NCBI GenBank assembly: GCA_965278965.1
Contig: OZ257127.1
Coordinates: 930,001-994,000 of the forward strand
Direction: 5' to 3'
Length of the DNA: 64,000 nucleotides
Source of the DNA: UBA10649 sp965278965
GTDB taxonomy: Bacteria > Actinomycetota > Actinomycetes > S36-B12
Part shown: piece by piece, positions 16,236 through 24,883 of the stretch
Layout of the letters: each line of letters begins with the position of its first letter
Position numbering within the stretch: the stretch's first letter is position 1
Position numbers and translations under genes: made by a program
Notes under the pieces: model-generated
Databases searched by the model: none
What the model saw: only the letters and a program-made list of their open reading frames with translations
What the model was told of the DNA's origin: nothing

Positions 16236-17654
16236 TCAGCCCCGAGGCGCTGCTTCCCACGGACCGCGCCACCCACCATGCTCGGCAACCAACTCGTCGG
16301 CCGCGTCCGGCCCCCATGTCCCCGGGGCGTACGGGAGCACGGGCGGCGGCGCGTCCAGGAGCGGCTGCATGATCCGCCAGGTCTCCTCCACCCCATCCTG
16401 ACGGGTGAACCGCGTGCTGTTGCCGATCATCGCGGCGTGGAGCAGGACCTCGTACGGTGTCGCACCTTCTCCGCCCTGCGTGGCGAACTCCATGTCGAGC
16501 GTGATCGCCTCCGGGGCGGGCGACTGTGCTCGCCGTGCCGACACGGTCAGCTGGACACCCGTGGCGGGATCGAGCCTGATGACGAGCTGGTTCGGCTCTG
16601 GATGGTGATCGCCGGGGAATCCGAACCCGAGCTTCGGCACGTCCTTGAACACGAGCCGCAGCTCCGTCTCCGTTGACGCCAACCGCTTGCCGGTACGGAT
16701 GTAGAAGGGCACACCCGACCAACGCCAGGTGTCGATCTCGAGGCGAAGCGCGGCGTACGTCTCGGTCGTCGAGTCGGCTGCGACCCCGTCGATGTCGCGA
16801 TACCCGTCGTACTGCCCGCGGACGTACTGCGCGGGGTCAGCAGGTGAGACCGACCGCAGGATGGCGACGATGGCGTCCTTCAGGACCTTCGGATCCCGGC
16901 TCGACGGTGGTTCCATCGCTGCTGCTGCGACGACCTGCATCAGGTGGTTGACGACGACGTCGCGCAACGCGCCGACCGGGTCGTAGAAGTGGCCGCGATC
17001 CTCGACGCCGAAGCTCTCAGCCATCGTGATCTCCACGCACTGAATGTGGTTCCGGTTCCAGATCGGCTCCATCAACGTGTTGGCGAACCGCAGGTAGAGG
17101 ATCTCCTCCAAGCCCATCTTCCCGAGGTAGTGATCGATCCGATACAGCTGCGACTCGTCGATGAACTGGTGGAGCTCGTCGGCGAGCGCACGAGCTGACG
17201 CCTGGTCGTGGCCGAACGGCTTCTCCACGACGACGCGTGCGGTCGCGACGAGGTTCGCCTCCGACAGCCCGCGGACGACGCGCCCGAAGAGCGACGGAGG
17301 GACCTCGAGGTAGAACACCGGCTGCTGTGCGTCCTTCTGGTGCTCGCCGAGCCGCTCGTAGGTCGCAGCGTCGTCGAAGTCACCGGAGACGTACGACAGT
17401 CGAGCCGCGAGCCTGTCGAACACCGCGGGGTCGAGCGTCTCCCCGGTTGCCTCGATCGAGTCCTTGGCCCGCTGGACGAGCTGCGCCACGGTCCAGTCGT
17501 CGACAGCGACCCCGACGATGGGGCAGTCGAGCAGCCCCCGCAGCTCCAAGCGGTACAGCGACCTGAAGGTCATGACCCGGGCGAGGTCACCGGTGATGCC
17601 GAAGATCACCAACACGTCCGCCGGCCGGGGCGAAGCGTCCACTGCTGTCGTCAT
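16236..17654 (-). CDS. zwf: Glucose-6-phosphate 1-dehydrogenase
   Basis: 472 residues. Cofactor-binding VIFGITGDLARV near the N terminus, VVVEKPFGHD, and the substrate signature RIDHYLGK (about 173-180) are all present; the Glu that usually follows the signature is Met here. It oxidises glucose-6-phosphate to 6-phosphogluconolactone with NAD(P)+, the first step of the oxidative pentose-phosphate pathway. Slightly shorter than the usual 490-510 residues. The C-terminal WEAAPRG is standard for a complete protein. Downstream of the LLM oxidoreductase by 131 bases, same strand. No other pentose-phosphate genes are in the window. Confidence 0.93.
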   Translation of the reverse strand: MTTAVDASPRPADVLVIFGITGDLARVMTFRSLYRLELRGLLDCPIVGVAVDDWTVAQLVQRAKDSIEATGETLDPAVFDRLAARLSYVSGDFDDAATYERLGEHQKDAQQPVFYLEVPPSLFGRVVRGLSEANLVATARVVVEKPFGHDQASARALADELHQFIDESQLYRIDHYLGKMGLEEILYLRFANTLMEPIWNRNHIQCVEITMAESFGVEDRGHFYDPVGALRDVVVNHLMQVVAAAAMEPPSSRDPKVLKDAIVAILRSVSPADPAQYVRGQYDGYRDIDGVAADSTTETYAALRLEIDTWRWSGVPFYIRTGKRLASTETELRLVFKDVPKLGFGFPGDHHPEPNQLVIRLDPATGVQLTVSARRAQSPAPEAITLDMEFATQGGEGATPYEVLLHAAMIGNSTRFTRQDGVEETWRIMQPLLDAPPPVLPYAPGTWGPDAADELVAEHGGWRGPWEAAPRG

Positions 17655-17785
17655 GATGGAGATCCCAATCTCACGGCGGAAAGGTCGTCAGGGGTGACGA
17701 CGGAACTTCACCGAACCCTAGAGGCTTCGGCGACGTCGTCGTGGCGGCCTCTGCTTCCTCAGAGCACGGTCGTGCTCGGAGCCTG

Positions 17786-18655
17786 TCACGCCGAGAGGTC
17801 GGCCAGCTTCGGGATCACCCGATCTCCGAGCTCCGCCACGAAGCCGGCCGGTTCGAGAGTGGTCGGCATGAGGTGGACGTGGTCGATGCCGATGGCGGCG
17901 TATCGCTCCATCTCGGCGAAGAAGCCGTCGGTGTCGACGAGTGGGTCGACGCTCGTGACGATCGTCTTCTCGATCGTCGCGTAGTCGCGTCCCTCGGCCT
18001 CGCAGTGGCGAGCGAGGATCTCCAGCTTCGCCTGGACGGCCTCCGGCCCGACGGCGAACAAGTTGCACGCGTCCGCGTAGCGCGCCACGAGGCGCAGGGT
18101 CTTACGCTCGCCGCCGCCGCCGATGATGATCCGAGGACGCTGCAACGGCTGCGGGACGTTGACCGTCTCCGCGAGCTGGTAGTGAACGCCCTCGTATGGG
18201 CCGTCATCGCCGCTCCACATCTGGTTCACGATCTGGAGCGTCTCCTCCAAGCGCTCGAAACGCTCGGCGACGGGCGGGAACGGGACGCCGAGACCCTCGT
18301 GCTCGCGGTCGTACCAGGCCGCACCGATGCCGAGCATCGCGCGCCCACCGGACAGGACGTCGAGGGTCGTCACGATCTTCGCGAGGAGTCCGGGGTGCCG
18401 GTAGGTCACGCCCGTGACGAGGAGCCCGAGTCGGATGCGCTGCGTCTGACCCGCGACGAAGCCGAGCGCCGTGTAGCCCTCGAGCATCGGCTCCGGCGGG
18501 CCGCCCAGCTGCTCCATCTGGAAGTAGTGGTCCATGAAGGTGAACCACGCCGCGCCGGCCTCGTCGGCTGCCCGTGCGGTGGCCGCGATGGTGGGCGCGA
18601 TCTCGGCAGGCCCGCCGGGCGGCGCGAACGTCGTGAAGTGAATACCTAGGCGCAT
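17786..18655 (-). CDS. LLM-class (probably F420-dependent) oxidoreductase
   Basis: 289 residues, luciferase-like TIM barrel: MRLGIHF start, WFTFMDHYFQ, LLVTGVTYRHPGLLAKIVTTLDVLSGGR split over the barrel, GIGAAWYDREHEGLG, and RPRIIIGGGGERKTLRL. The glycine-rich C-terminal loop and the RHP motif are typical of F420-using LLM proteins of actinobacteria; FMN use cannot be excluded. ATG 18655 was chosen because the protein then starts exactly at the first barrel strand. The frame is open further upstream to 19138, but that part reads through the PHP pseudogene. It lies just upstream of zwf. Confidence 0.87.
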   Translation of the reverse strand: MRLGIHFTTFAPPGGPAEIAPTIAATARAADEAGAAWFTFMDHYFQMEQLGGPPEPMLEGYTALGFVAGQTQRIRLGLLVTGVTYRHPGLLAKIVTTLDVLSGGRAMLGIGAAWYDREHEGLGVPFPPVAERFERLEETLQIVNQMWSGDDGPYEGVHYQLAETVNVPQPLQRPRIIIGGGGERKTLRLVARYADACNLFAVGPEAVQAKLEILARHCEAEGRDYATIEKTIVTSVDPLVDTDGFFAEMERYAAIGIDHVHLMPTTLEPAGFVAELGDRVIPKLADLSA

Positions 18656-18856
18656 GTCAGCAGCCGTCCTCGTCCAGTGGAGGTTCTTCCGGATCGATTC
18701 TCCCCCATCGCCGCCCCGCGAGCGCCCCTGGTCCTCGGCGCGAGGCCGTACGAGAACGGGACCGCGTAGTCGTAGTCCGGGCACCATTCCGCGAGGCCCT
18801 CGTTCACGCCCTTGCTCCAGACCCGAGGATCGGGTTCTCGGGGACGGATCCAGGCG
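18656..18856 (-). other. Unassigned coding-like remnant joined to the PHP pseudogene
   Basis: The leftward frame that leaves the PHP pseudogene at about 18857 continues through text such as RVWSKGVNEGLAEW and CPDYDYAVPFSYG down to 18646 without a counterpart in the intact PHP gene. The composition looks protein-like (aromatics, no low-complexity), so it may be the tail of another gene joined by deletion. I do not recognise it. Confidence 0.3.
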
Positions 18857-19326
18857 GACAGGACGGCGTCGACGTCGAACACGGACTCCGGACGCCCTCG
18901 CCCGACGACTTTGCGTCCCGTGCACTGCCCGAGCACGTCGGTTCGGGGGTTCGTGACTGCCGCCAGCATCCGCCTGGCCATCACGTCCGCGGGGTCGCGC
19001 AGGTGCCAGTGCACGCCGGCGACGACGACGTCGAGCCGCGCGAGGAGGTCGTCGTCCTGGTCCAATCAGCCGTCCTCGAGGATGTCGACCTCGATGCCGG
19101 TAGGCGGGCACCTCGCCGTTCTCCGCGGCCGCGATCACCTCCGCTGTCGGGGGACCGATGTCCGGAACGTCGGTGAGCGTCCCGTGCTGTGCTTTCCGGC
19201 GGACCTCCTCCGGGCGGCGAGGTCCACGGCCGCAGCCGCCTTGCGGAAAGCCTGGACGCGGTACGAGTCAGCCAGCTCGCGCTCGAGCACGAAGGCGATG
19301 CGGCGCAGCGCGACAGACGGCGCCAC
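18857..19326 (-). pseudogene. Decayed second copy of the PHP-domain gene
   Basis: Translated in pieces, this region repeats the protein at 15154-16167. The first piece, from GTG 19326, reads PSVALRRIAFVLERELADSY and on to AAAAVDLAA. A frameshift follows, then GTLTDVPDIGPPTAEVIAAA to VPAY. About 100 codons are then missing, and the text resumes as GIEVDILEDG. A TGA replaces the Ser codon there, followed by LDQDDDLLARLDVVVAGVHW to FDVDAVLSA, where similarity stops. So there is at least one frameshift, one large internal deletion, one nonsense codon and a lost C terminus, including the DTDAHAP metal site. It cannot encode an active enzyme. Confidence 0.85.
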
Positions 19327-19417
19327 CCCTTGACGGGAGCGCGGGTCATGCGATCTCACAGGATCCCCACAGCCCTTCCCGCAGGGATCTGCCAGGTTCG
19401 CTTGATACCCAAGACCG

Positions 19418-20446
19418 ATGACGCTCTCGGTACATGTCGGCCTGCACAAGACCGGGTCCACGTCCCTCCAGGCGGGCCTGGGGACAGCCGCGGGCCACAT
19501 CGGTCGTCGACAGGTCTACCTTCCCTGGACCGACCTCTTCCTCACCGACGGCGTCATCAACGAGGCCGGCACCCGGCGGATCCGCAGACTAGGCGCACGC
19601 GGGTGGCACGCGGTCGTGTCGAGCGAAGGCGCCCTCGGCCCGATGAGCATGAGCACGGTCTATCCGGACGCCGCGCCCGTCGCGAGGCAGCTGGACGAGC
19701 TGTTCGGCGAGCAGGGACTGCGCGTCATCGTGTACCTGCGCCCACAGCACGAGTGGGCGGAGAGCGCGTACGCGCAGTACGTTCGGGGCGGCGGGACCTC
19801 CCACCCGCGAGATTTCGTCACCGCACTGCGAGAGCAGCCCTACCTGCACTACGCCGCCCTCGTCGACGACATGCGCGAGAGTCTGCGATCCGGACAGCTG
19901 ATCGTGCGGCCGTACCGCGCAGCCATGGACGTCGTGAGTGACTTCTTCGACACCGCACGTCTCGGCCCCGTGCCCAGCTACCTCGGAGAGCAACGGGCGA
20001 ACGTGAGCCTCTCGCCGGAGGAGGTCGACGCACTCCGGCGGGCGAACGACGCCGACGACACCGCGGTCAGGTCGCCGGCGGATGACACGGAGTCCGACAG
20101 CCCCCTCAGGGGGTCCGTGCTACCGGAGGACTGCCAGGTCGACCTGCACGCGCTCTTCGTGACGGACTGGACCGAGCTCGGCGGCCTCGTGGCGGCCATG
20201 CCCGGGCACGACCCGGCGGAGTTCCGCGACCTGGTCGACGCATCCCGAGACTGGGCGCCTCGACCGTTCGTGGAGGCATCCCCTCATGGGCGCGGGGTCG
20301 CACGGCGGGCCCGGCCACTATCGGGATCGACGGGCCACGCACGCACCGCGTCTTCGGTCATGATGGATCGCCGACAACGCTGGGAGTTCCTGCTGCGACA
20401 CGGACCACGTCGGATGCTGCTGAAGACCCTCATGCGAGCGGGCTAG
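19418..20446 (+). CDS. Sulfotransferase-like P-loop protein
   Basis: 342 residues. The N terminus HVGLHKTGSTSLQ (residues 6-18) is the 5'-phosphosulfate (PAPS) binding loop of sulfotransferases, and VIVYLRPQHEWAESAY (about 105-120) resembles the 3'-phosphate binding strand and helix. The C-terminal third is Arg-rich and less conserved-looking. Cytosolic, no signal peptide. The likely role is sulfation of a glycan or small molecule; the acceptor is unknown. Transcribed alone, between the PHP pseudogene and the convergent SnoaL-like gene. ATG 19418 puts the P-loop at the right distance from the start; SD weak. Confidence 0.7.
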   Translation: MTLSVHVGLHKTGSTSLQAGLGTAAGHIGRRQVYLPWTDLFLTDGVINEAGTRRIRRLGARGWHAVVSSEGALGPMSMSTVYPDAAPVARQLDELFGEQGLRVIVYLRPQHEWAESAYAQYVRGGGTSHPRDFVTALREQPYLHYAALVDDMRESLRSGQLIVRPYRAAMDVVSDFFDTARLGPVPSYLGEQRANVSLSPEEVDALRRANDADDTAVRSPADDTESDSPLRGSVLPEDCQVDLHALFVTDWTELGGLVAAMPGHDPAEFRDLVDASRDWAPRPFVEASPHGRGVARRARPLSGSTGHARTASSVMMDRRQRWEFLLRHGPRRMLLKTLMRAG

Positions 20447-20485
20447 GGCCTGGGCCTCCCACGCGCTGAAGCCCGCCCGTCGCCG

Positions 20486-21067
20486 TCAGGCCGAACCGCG
20501 GAGCCAGCCAGACGCCACCTCGAGGTAGGACAGGTCGGTCCGGTCACGCGTCGGGGCCGTCCGCGGCGCCTCGGGGTCGTGCCGAGCGACCAGCGGCGGA
20601 TCGTCGTAGTCCGCCTGCGTGTGACGCACCGGTTCGACCCGGTTCCACTCGCTGACGTACGTGCGGTGGCGCATCGCCCACACGCCGTCGACCGACTCGA
20701 ACCGGTCGATGTAGCGCCCACCGCCGAGCAGGTCCACCACCTGGTCGCCGCGGTCGATCCGCAGGGTCACGTTCACGTAGCACTCGCTGACCGCACGGTC
20801 GCCCTCGACGTCGATGAGCGTGTTCGTGACGACATGTCGCGTCAGCACCATGTCGGCGTGGACCGGCCACAGCCACTCGACGAAGCCGGCCGCCGTTCCG
20901 ACGAACAGCGGGCCGTGGTCGTCCGTCCCGCCCGGGTGCCAGCAGCTCAGCGCGAGCTCGGCGTCCATGCGGTCCATCGCTCGGCAGTAGCGGTGCAGGA
21001 CCTCCGTGATCGCCTGCTTGGCGGCCAGGTCTCCCAACGCAGCCATCGATCCTGTGGCCGTCGTCAT
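20486..21067 (-). CDS. SnoaL-like / NTF2-fold protein
   Basis: 193 residues. LAAKQAITEVLHRYCRAMDR (about 10-29), LALSCWHPGG, and the central TNTLIDVEGDRAVSECYVNV pattern are typical of the SnoaL_4 group of small NTF2-fold proteins, which serve as hydratases, isomerases or cyclases in aromatic and terpenoid catabolism. The C-terminal 40 residues are polar and extend past the fold. ATG 21067 was chosen for its GAGGAG upstream; an open upstream frame to 21232 lies inside the next gene. It is the last gene of the leftward unit starting at the SDR gene. Confidence 0.78.
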   Translation of the reverse strand: MTTATGSMAALGDLAAKQAITEVLHRYCRAMDRMDAELALSCWHPGGTDDHGPLFVGTAAGFVEWLWPVHADMVLTRHVVTNTLIDVEGDRAVSECYVNVTLRIDRGDQVVDLLGGGRYIDRFESVDGVWAMRHRTYVSEWNRVEPVRHTQADYDDPPLVARHDPEAPRTAPTRDRTDLSYLEVASGWLRGSA

Positions 21068-21099
21068 GTGCGTCTCCTCGTTCCCACGTGCTGCGGGCG

Positions 21100-22128
21100 C
21101 TAGTCGCGAACTGTGAAGGTGCGGACGAAGTCGTTCTGCTGGATCTCCTGCGCGTCGCCCCACGCGACGCCCCGCTCGGACACCCACTCGGTCTGGCAGA
21201 AGTGCACGTTCAAGTTCTGCCAGGTCTGCCACGGCATCCTCGCCCGGACGTACCCGGTCAGCTCCAGGGCATAGCCCGTCTCGTCCGTCAGGGCGAGCGA
21301 GTACGACGTCGGCGTGACGCCGTCGGCCTCGTACTGCGTGGACTTGACGGCCGACCGCAGGGCGACGAGCTCGCCGTCACGCCACAGGTACCCCCAGTTG
21401 AGGTTGTCGGCCGGCACCGGATAGCGACGCGCCCACGCTGGACCCGAGACGGCGGAGTCGTAGGCGAGCAGGTGGAAGGCGAACGAGTCGTCCGCCACGC
21501 CGGCGATCCACGTGTAGGGCGGCATCACGCGTGCCGTCTCCTTGCGCTCGACGCTCCACGACCGATCCCGGGAGAACCAGCCGTCGATGGTGAACCGCTC
21601 GCCGTACAGCGTGAGCTCACCGTTCGTCCGCACCGCCTGGGTGAAGTGGTGACCACCGGGACGGACCCCCGGGGGCATGACGGCCGTCGAACGCAGCGAG
21701 AGGCTCACGCCCCGCTCGGCATCGACGAGCTCGACGAGCGACTCCTCCAGGGGGCGGATCGTGCGAACCCGAAGCCCGAGCTCGGCAACCGTGAGGTCGT
21801 CGAGGTCGCCAGCCGGGAACGGCAGGAAGTGCAGGTGGTTGATGTACTCGCATGAGAGCGTCGATCCATGGAACCCTCGCCAGATATAGATGCTGGCACT
21901 CATGACCGACAGCACGGGGTGGAACCACAGGTAGATCTCGCCATTGAGCTGCTTCTCGGGCACGTTGAAGCCGTAGTACGCGGTCTCGGTCGACGAGTAG
22001 TGCCCACTCGGAGCCGACGGGTGGAACAGCTCGTCGCTCGCAGAGACCGTGCCCAACGGCTGGCCGACGAGGGTGCGACGCTCCATGCCGAACCCGGCGC
22101 GGCTGATCGGTGGGCCGTCGGTGGTCAT
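21100..22128 (-). CDS. Unrecognised protein in the P450 cluster, possibly lipocalin-like
   Basis: 342 residues, no signal peptide, rich in Trp, Tyr and aromatic beta-strand text (YYGFNVPEKQLNGEIYLWF, YGERFTIDGWFSRDRSW, LNWGYLWRDGELV). Alternating strands over the full length suggest two beta-barrel halves, like AttH/CrtC-type lipocalin domains; this is a tentative reading of pattern, not a recognised family. The ATG at 22128 overlaps the stop of the phosphotransferase gene (ATGA), so the two products are made together. Neighbours point to a role in breakdown of a hydrophobic compound. Confidence 0.6.
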   Translation of the reverse strand: MTTDGPPISRAGFGMERRTLVGQPLGTVSASDELFHPSAPSGHYSSTETAYYGFNVPEKQLNGEIYLWFHPVLSVMSASIYIWRGFHGSTLSCEYINHLHFLPFPAGDLDDLTVAELGLRVRTIRPLEESLVELVDAERGVSLSLRSTAVMPPGVRPGGHHFTQAVRTNGELTLYGERFTIDGWFSRDRSWSVERKETARVMPPYTWIAGVADDSFAFHLLAYDSAVSGPAWARRYPVPADNLNWGYLWRDGELVALRSAVKSTQYEADGVTPTSYSLALTDETGYALELTGYVRARMPWQTWQNLNVHFCQTEWVSERGVAWGDAQEIQQNDFVRTFTVRD

Positions 22129-23423
22129 CGGAGCTCCTGGAGAAGGCGGTCTGCGGTGGCTGCGACGTATCGCCGGTACTTGGGGATGCCCTGGTAGGCC
22201 GCCTTCAGGGCCGGGTAGTCCCCATGTACGAAGCCGTACCAGGCGGTCGCGCAGCAGACGGCGTTCCGGACCGAACGCCACACCTCGTAGTAACGCGCTG
22301 CAGATGCGTCGTACACCGGCCCGCCGTGATCGCGGTAGCTGTGGAGGAACGTGTCCCAGAGCCCGAGCGGCTCGATGTACCGACGCAGGTAGCTGAGGTC
22401 CTCGACCGGGTCGCCGACGTGGGCGAACTCCCAGTCGAGCACCGCCACGACCTCGCCGGAGCCGACCATGATGTTGTGCAGCCCGAAGTCGCCGTGCACG
22501 AGGCTCCACGTCCGCGGGGTAGGCGACAGGTTCGACAGGAGCCAGGCGAAAGCCGCTTCCAAGGTCGCCGAGGGCTGTGTGCGGTACGTGAGCCACCGCT
22601 GCTGCCAGTACTGGATGTAGCCGCGGAGGCTGTCCTCGGAGTCGCCGGTGTGCGACGCCGGCGCATGTGCGTGAAGGTCGGCCGTGTGCAGGTGCGCCAG
22701 CTGTGCCGCCAGACCCTTCGCGAGTGCTATCGCTGTTGCCGGATCGGTCTGCCAGGGCGCCGCACCGGACGTCCCGCTGACGCGACGGGAGATGATCGTC
22801 GGCGTCCCGGTCACGATCGGGTCACTCAGCAACGCGATCGGCTCGGCCACCGCTAGGCCGATACCCCGGGCCGCGCGCAGCAGCTCATACTCGTCGACGA
22901 CCGTCGTGCCGGCCGGCCCGAACGGAAGATCGCGGCGGAGGACGAGCGGGTTCCGACCGCCGTCTGCGCGCACCGTGTCGAAGAAGTACGTGTCCTTCGA
23001 GTAGCCGCCGACCACTCGCTGGAGGTCAACGACCTCCCCCGCATCGACGTGCCCCGATCGACCCCACAGCGCCGTGAGCCCTTCTGCCGTCAGCGGGCGC
23101 TCGAGGCTCCGCAGACTGTCCGTAGCAGCTAGCGCCCACGTCTCGACCTCTTCGGCGTCTGCGCGCGCCCGCTCGGACTCCAGATCGATCGCCGCGGCCA
23201 GCCGGCCGATGTCGGCCTGGCCGTCGATCCCGGAGTCGGCCAGCGAGCCGGTGAGTGTCGCGGGCATCACCTGGTCCGCGACGACGAGCTCGAGCATCTC
23301 CGCGGCCATCCGGGCCGCTCGCGCGACATTGGGATCCGCCGATCCCGGCTCGATGATGTCTCGCAGCTCGAACAGCACCGACGCGATGACGTCGCGGGAC
23401 ACGGCCACGTGCGGCTCGGTCAT
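22125..23423 (-). CDS. APH-family phosphotransferase with N-terminal extension
   Basis: 432 residues. Residues about 1-120 are helical and unlike the kinase fold. The aminoglycoside-phosphotransferase fold follows: GGYSKDTYFF (nucleotide loop), PLVLRRDLPFG, then catalytic LVHGDFGLHNIMV (about 320) and metal-binding AVLDWEFAHVGDPVEDL. All catalytic residues are present. Similar stand-alone kinases beside P450 and CoA genes act on metabolites rather than antibiotics. The ATG at 23423 overlaps the SDR stop and its own stop overlaps the next start (ATGA twice), so SDR, this gene and the next form one translationally coupled operon. Confidence 0.83.
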   Translation of the reverse strand: MTEPHVAVSRDVIASVLFELRDIIEPGSADPNVARAARMAAEMLELVVADQVMPATLTGSLADSGIDGQADIGRLAAAIDLESERARADAEEVETWALAATDSLRSLERPLTAEGLTALWGRSGHVDAGEVVDLQRVVGGYSKDTYFFDTVRADGGRNPLVLRRDLPFGPAGTTVVDEYELLRAARGIGLAVAEPIALLSDPIVTGTPTIISRRVSGTSGAAPWQTDPATAIALAKGLAAQLAHLHTADLHAHAPASHTGDSEDSLRGYIQYWQQRWLTYRTQPSATLEAAFAWLLSNLSPTPRTWSLVHGDFGLHNIMVGSGEVVAVLDWEFAHVGDPVEDLSYLRRYIEPLGLWDTFLHSYRDHGGPVYDASAARYYEVWRSVRNAVCCATAWYGFVHGDYPALKAAYQGIPKYRRYVAATADRLLQELR

Positions 23424-24175
23424 CGTTTCGCGCCCAGATAGTCCAGGAGCGCGTCGCCCCCGGCCTCGGCGAGCTGCCGGATGTGCTGGGACTGAGGATC
23501 CGGATAGATCATGAAGTCGCCCTGCTCGACACCGTCGAGGATCGCCGTCGCGACGTCCGCAGGCGGAGCAGCACTCTGCTCGCGACCACGGGCCATGTCC
23601 GACGCGATCTTGCCGGCGATCACCGCATGGACGCAGACGCCGTCGTCGGCGAGCTCGGCACGCAGGGCCTGGGTCAAGGAGAGAGCGGCGGCCTTCGAGG
23701 CGGCGTACGAGCCGGCTAGAGGGACGCTCGCCAGGGCGCCGATGGAGAGGACGTTCACGATGCAGCCCTGCGAGCGGCGCAACGTGGGGACGAAAGCGCG
23801 GCACATGCGCAGCGTGCCGAAGAAGTTCGTCTCCATCTCGAGCCGTGCGGTCGTCAGGTCCGGAGCCGCAAGCAGCCCGATCGGTCCCCAGATGCCGGCG
23901 TTGTTGATGAGCAGGTCGATGTCGTGGTCACCTGCCACCGACAGCACGGACTCGTCGTCCGTGATGTCGAGCCGAGCGACATGGACCCGCCCGTCGTCGA
24001 CCTCCCATACAGGGGCCTTCCCGGGGTCCCGCATGCCCGCGACGACCGACGCGGCGCCGCGGGAGACGAGCTCAGCCACCAGCGCCGCACCAAGTCCGCG
24101 CGATGATCCTGTGACAAGGGCGCGACAGCCGGAGACGGCGGCGATGGCTCGACCCTCCCGACTTTGCGGTCCCAC
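23420..24175 (-). CDS. Short-chain dehydrogenase/reductase
   Basis: About 251 residues. TGSSRGLGAALV (NAD(P) loop), LLINNAGIWG, the catalytic Ser in NVLSIGALAS and YAASKAA form a complete classical SDR. The start is uncertain. GTG 24175 is the first candidate downstream of the putative operator (24177-24192), but it has no SD; a good GGGAGGG lies further downstream, seven bases before an ATC (24145-24143) where a start would place the Rossmann loop normally. It is first gene of the coupled operon and lies 70 bases after the TetR gene. Confidence 0.83.
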   Translation of the reverse strand: MGPQSREGRAIAAVSGCRALVTGSSRGLGAALVAELVSRGAASVVAGMRDPGKAPVWEVDDGRVHVARLDITDDESVLSVAGDHDIDLLINNAGIWGPIGLLAAPDLTTARLEMETNFFGTLRMCRAFVPTLRRSQGCIVNVLSIGALASVPLAGSYAASKAAALSLTQALRAELADDGVCVHAVIAGKIASDMARGREQSAAPPADVATAILDGVEQGDFMIYPDPQSQHIRQLAEAGGDALLDYLGAKR

Positions 24176-24176
24176 G

Positions 24177-24192
24177 TACACTGCGCGATGTA
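24177..24192. promoter_or_regulatory. Candidate TetR operator, copy 1
   Basis: TACACTGCGCGATGTA, an imperfect palindrome whose right half GCGCGATGTA is identical to copy 2 at 26194-26209. Both approximate the perfect palindrome TACATCGCGCGATGTA. It lies between the TetR gene and the SDR start, overlapping the earliest possible SDR start codon, so a bound repressor would block the SDR operon. Confidence 0.6.
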
Positions 24193-24245
24193 TATCCAGC
24201 AGTGTGCACGAGCCCGCTGGGACGCGCAAGGAGAACTGCGGAACT

Positions 24246-24836
24246 CTACGTCGACGCCCGGATCGCGGCGACCTGGTCGTCCACCACCCGGCGCAGGCGA
24301 GCCGGGGTCCAGACGGCGGGGTTGACGATCGCCTGGAACGAGATGCCTTGAACGATCGCGAACAGCACCTCGGCGGCGATCTGGGAGCTGGTGCGCAGCC
24401 TCGACCCGCGGACGCGAGCATCCGCATCGATGAGATCAGCCAGCCGACGGACGGCGCTGCCCTGCCGCGCGTTCCAGATGCCGAGCAGCTCGTCGTTCCC
24501 GACCGCCATGCCCTGGAAGGCGAGCCACACACGCCACTCGATGCGCGTGTCCTCCTTCAGGGGGAGGAGCGCGCGCACCCACGCACGAAGCGGGTCATCC
24601 GCGGACGCGGCGGCATCCTCGATCCGCTCGCGCGACCGGTTCGCCATCGTCTGATACGTGTACAGGACGAGATCGCGCTTGTCGCGGAAGTAGTGCGTGA
24701 CCACGGTGGTGCTCGCCGACATCCGCTCCGCGATCGCCGCGTTCGTGAGTCCGGCTATGCCGCCCGCGGAGATCAGGTCTGCTGCCACCTGCACGAGGAG
24801 GGCCCGTCGCTCCTCGGCGTCGACCTTCGCCGGCAT
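24246..24836 (-). CDS. TetR/AcrR-family transcriptional regulator
   Basis: 196 residues from ATG 24836 (GGGAGAT upstream; an in-frame ATG at 24866 is an alternative). The helix-turn-helix is at about residues 10-55 (LISAGGIAGLTNAAIAERM, TTVVTHYFRDKRDL), the region used to bind a palindromic operator. The effector domain has a BetI-like layout (WRVWLAFQGMAVGNDELL). It sits between P450 and SDR genes on the same strand; matching palindromes lie at both ends of this gene group, so it probably represses both promoters until a substrate or product is bound. Confidence 0.88.
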   Translation of the reverse strand: MPAKVDAEERRALLVQVAADLISAGGIAGLTNAAIAERMSASTTVVTHYFRDKRDLVLYTYQTMANRSRERIEDAAASADDPLRAWVRALLPLKEDTRIEWRVWLAFQGMAVGNDELLGIWNARQGSAVRRLADLIDADARVRGSRLRTSSQIAAEVLFAIVQGISFQAIVNPAVWTPARLRRVVDDQVAAIRAST

Positions 24837-24883
24837 GCACTCATCTCCCGATCCCAGGGCGCCCATCGGGCATTTCGCTCATC

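Noticed and set aside
17786..19138. A 450-residue version of the LLM oxidoreductase
   Set aside because: The extra 161 N-terminal residues come from the wrong phase of the PHP pseudogene; the LLM barrel starts at 18655.
21100..22596. A 498-residue version of the unrecognised protein in the P450 cluster
   Set aside because: The added N-terminal part is a shadow of the phosphotransferase gene; the ATG at 22128 overlaps that gene's stop and starts a natural protein.
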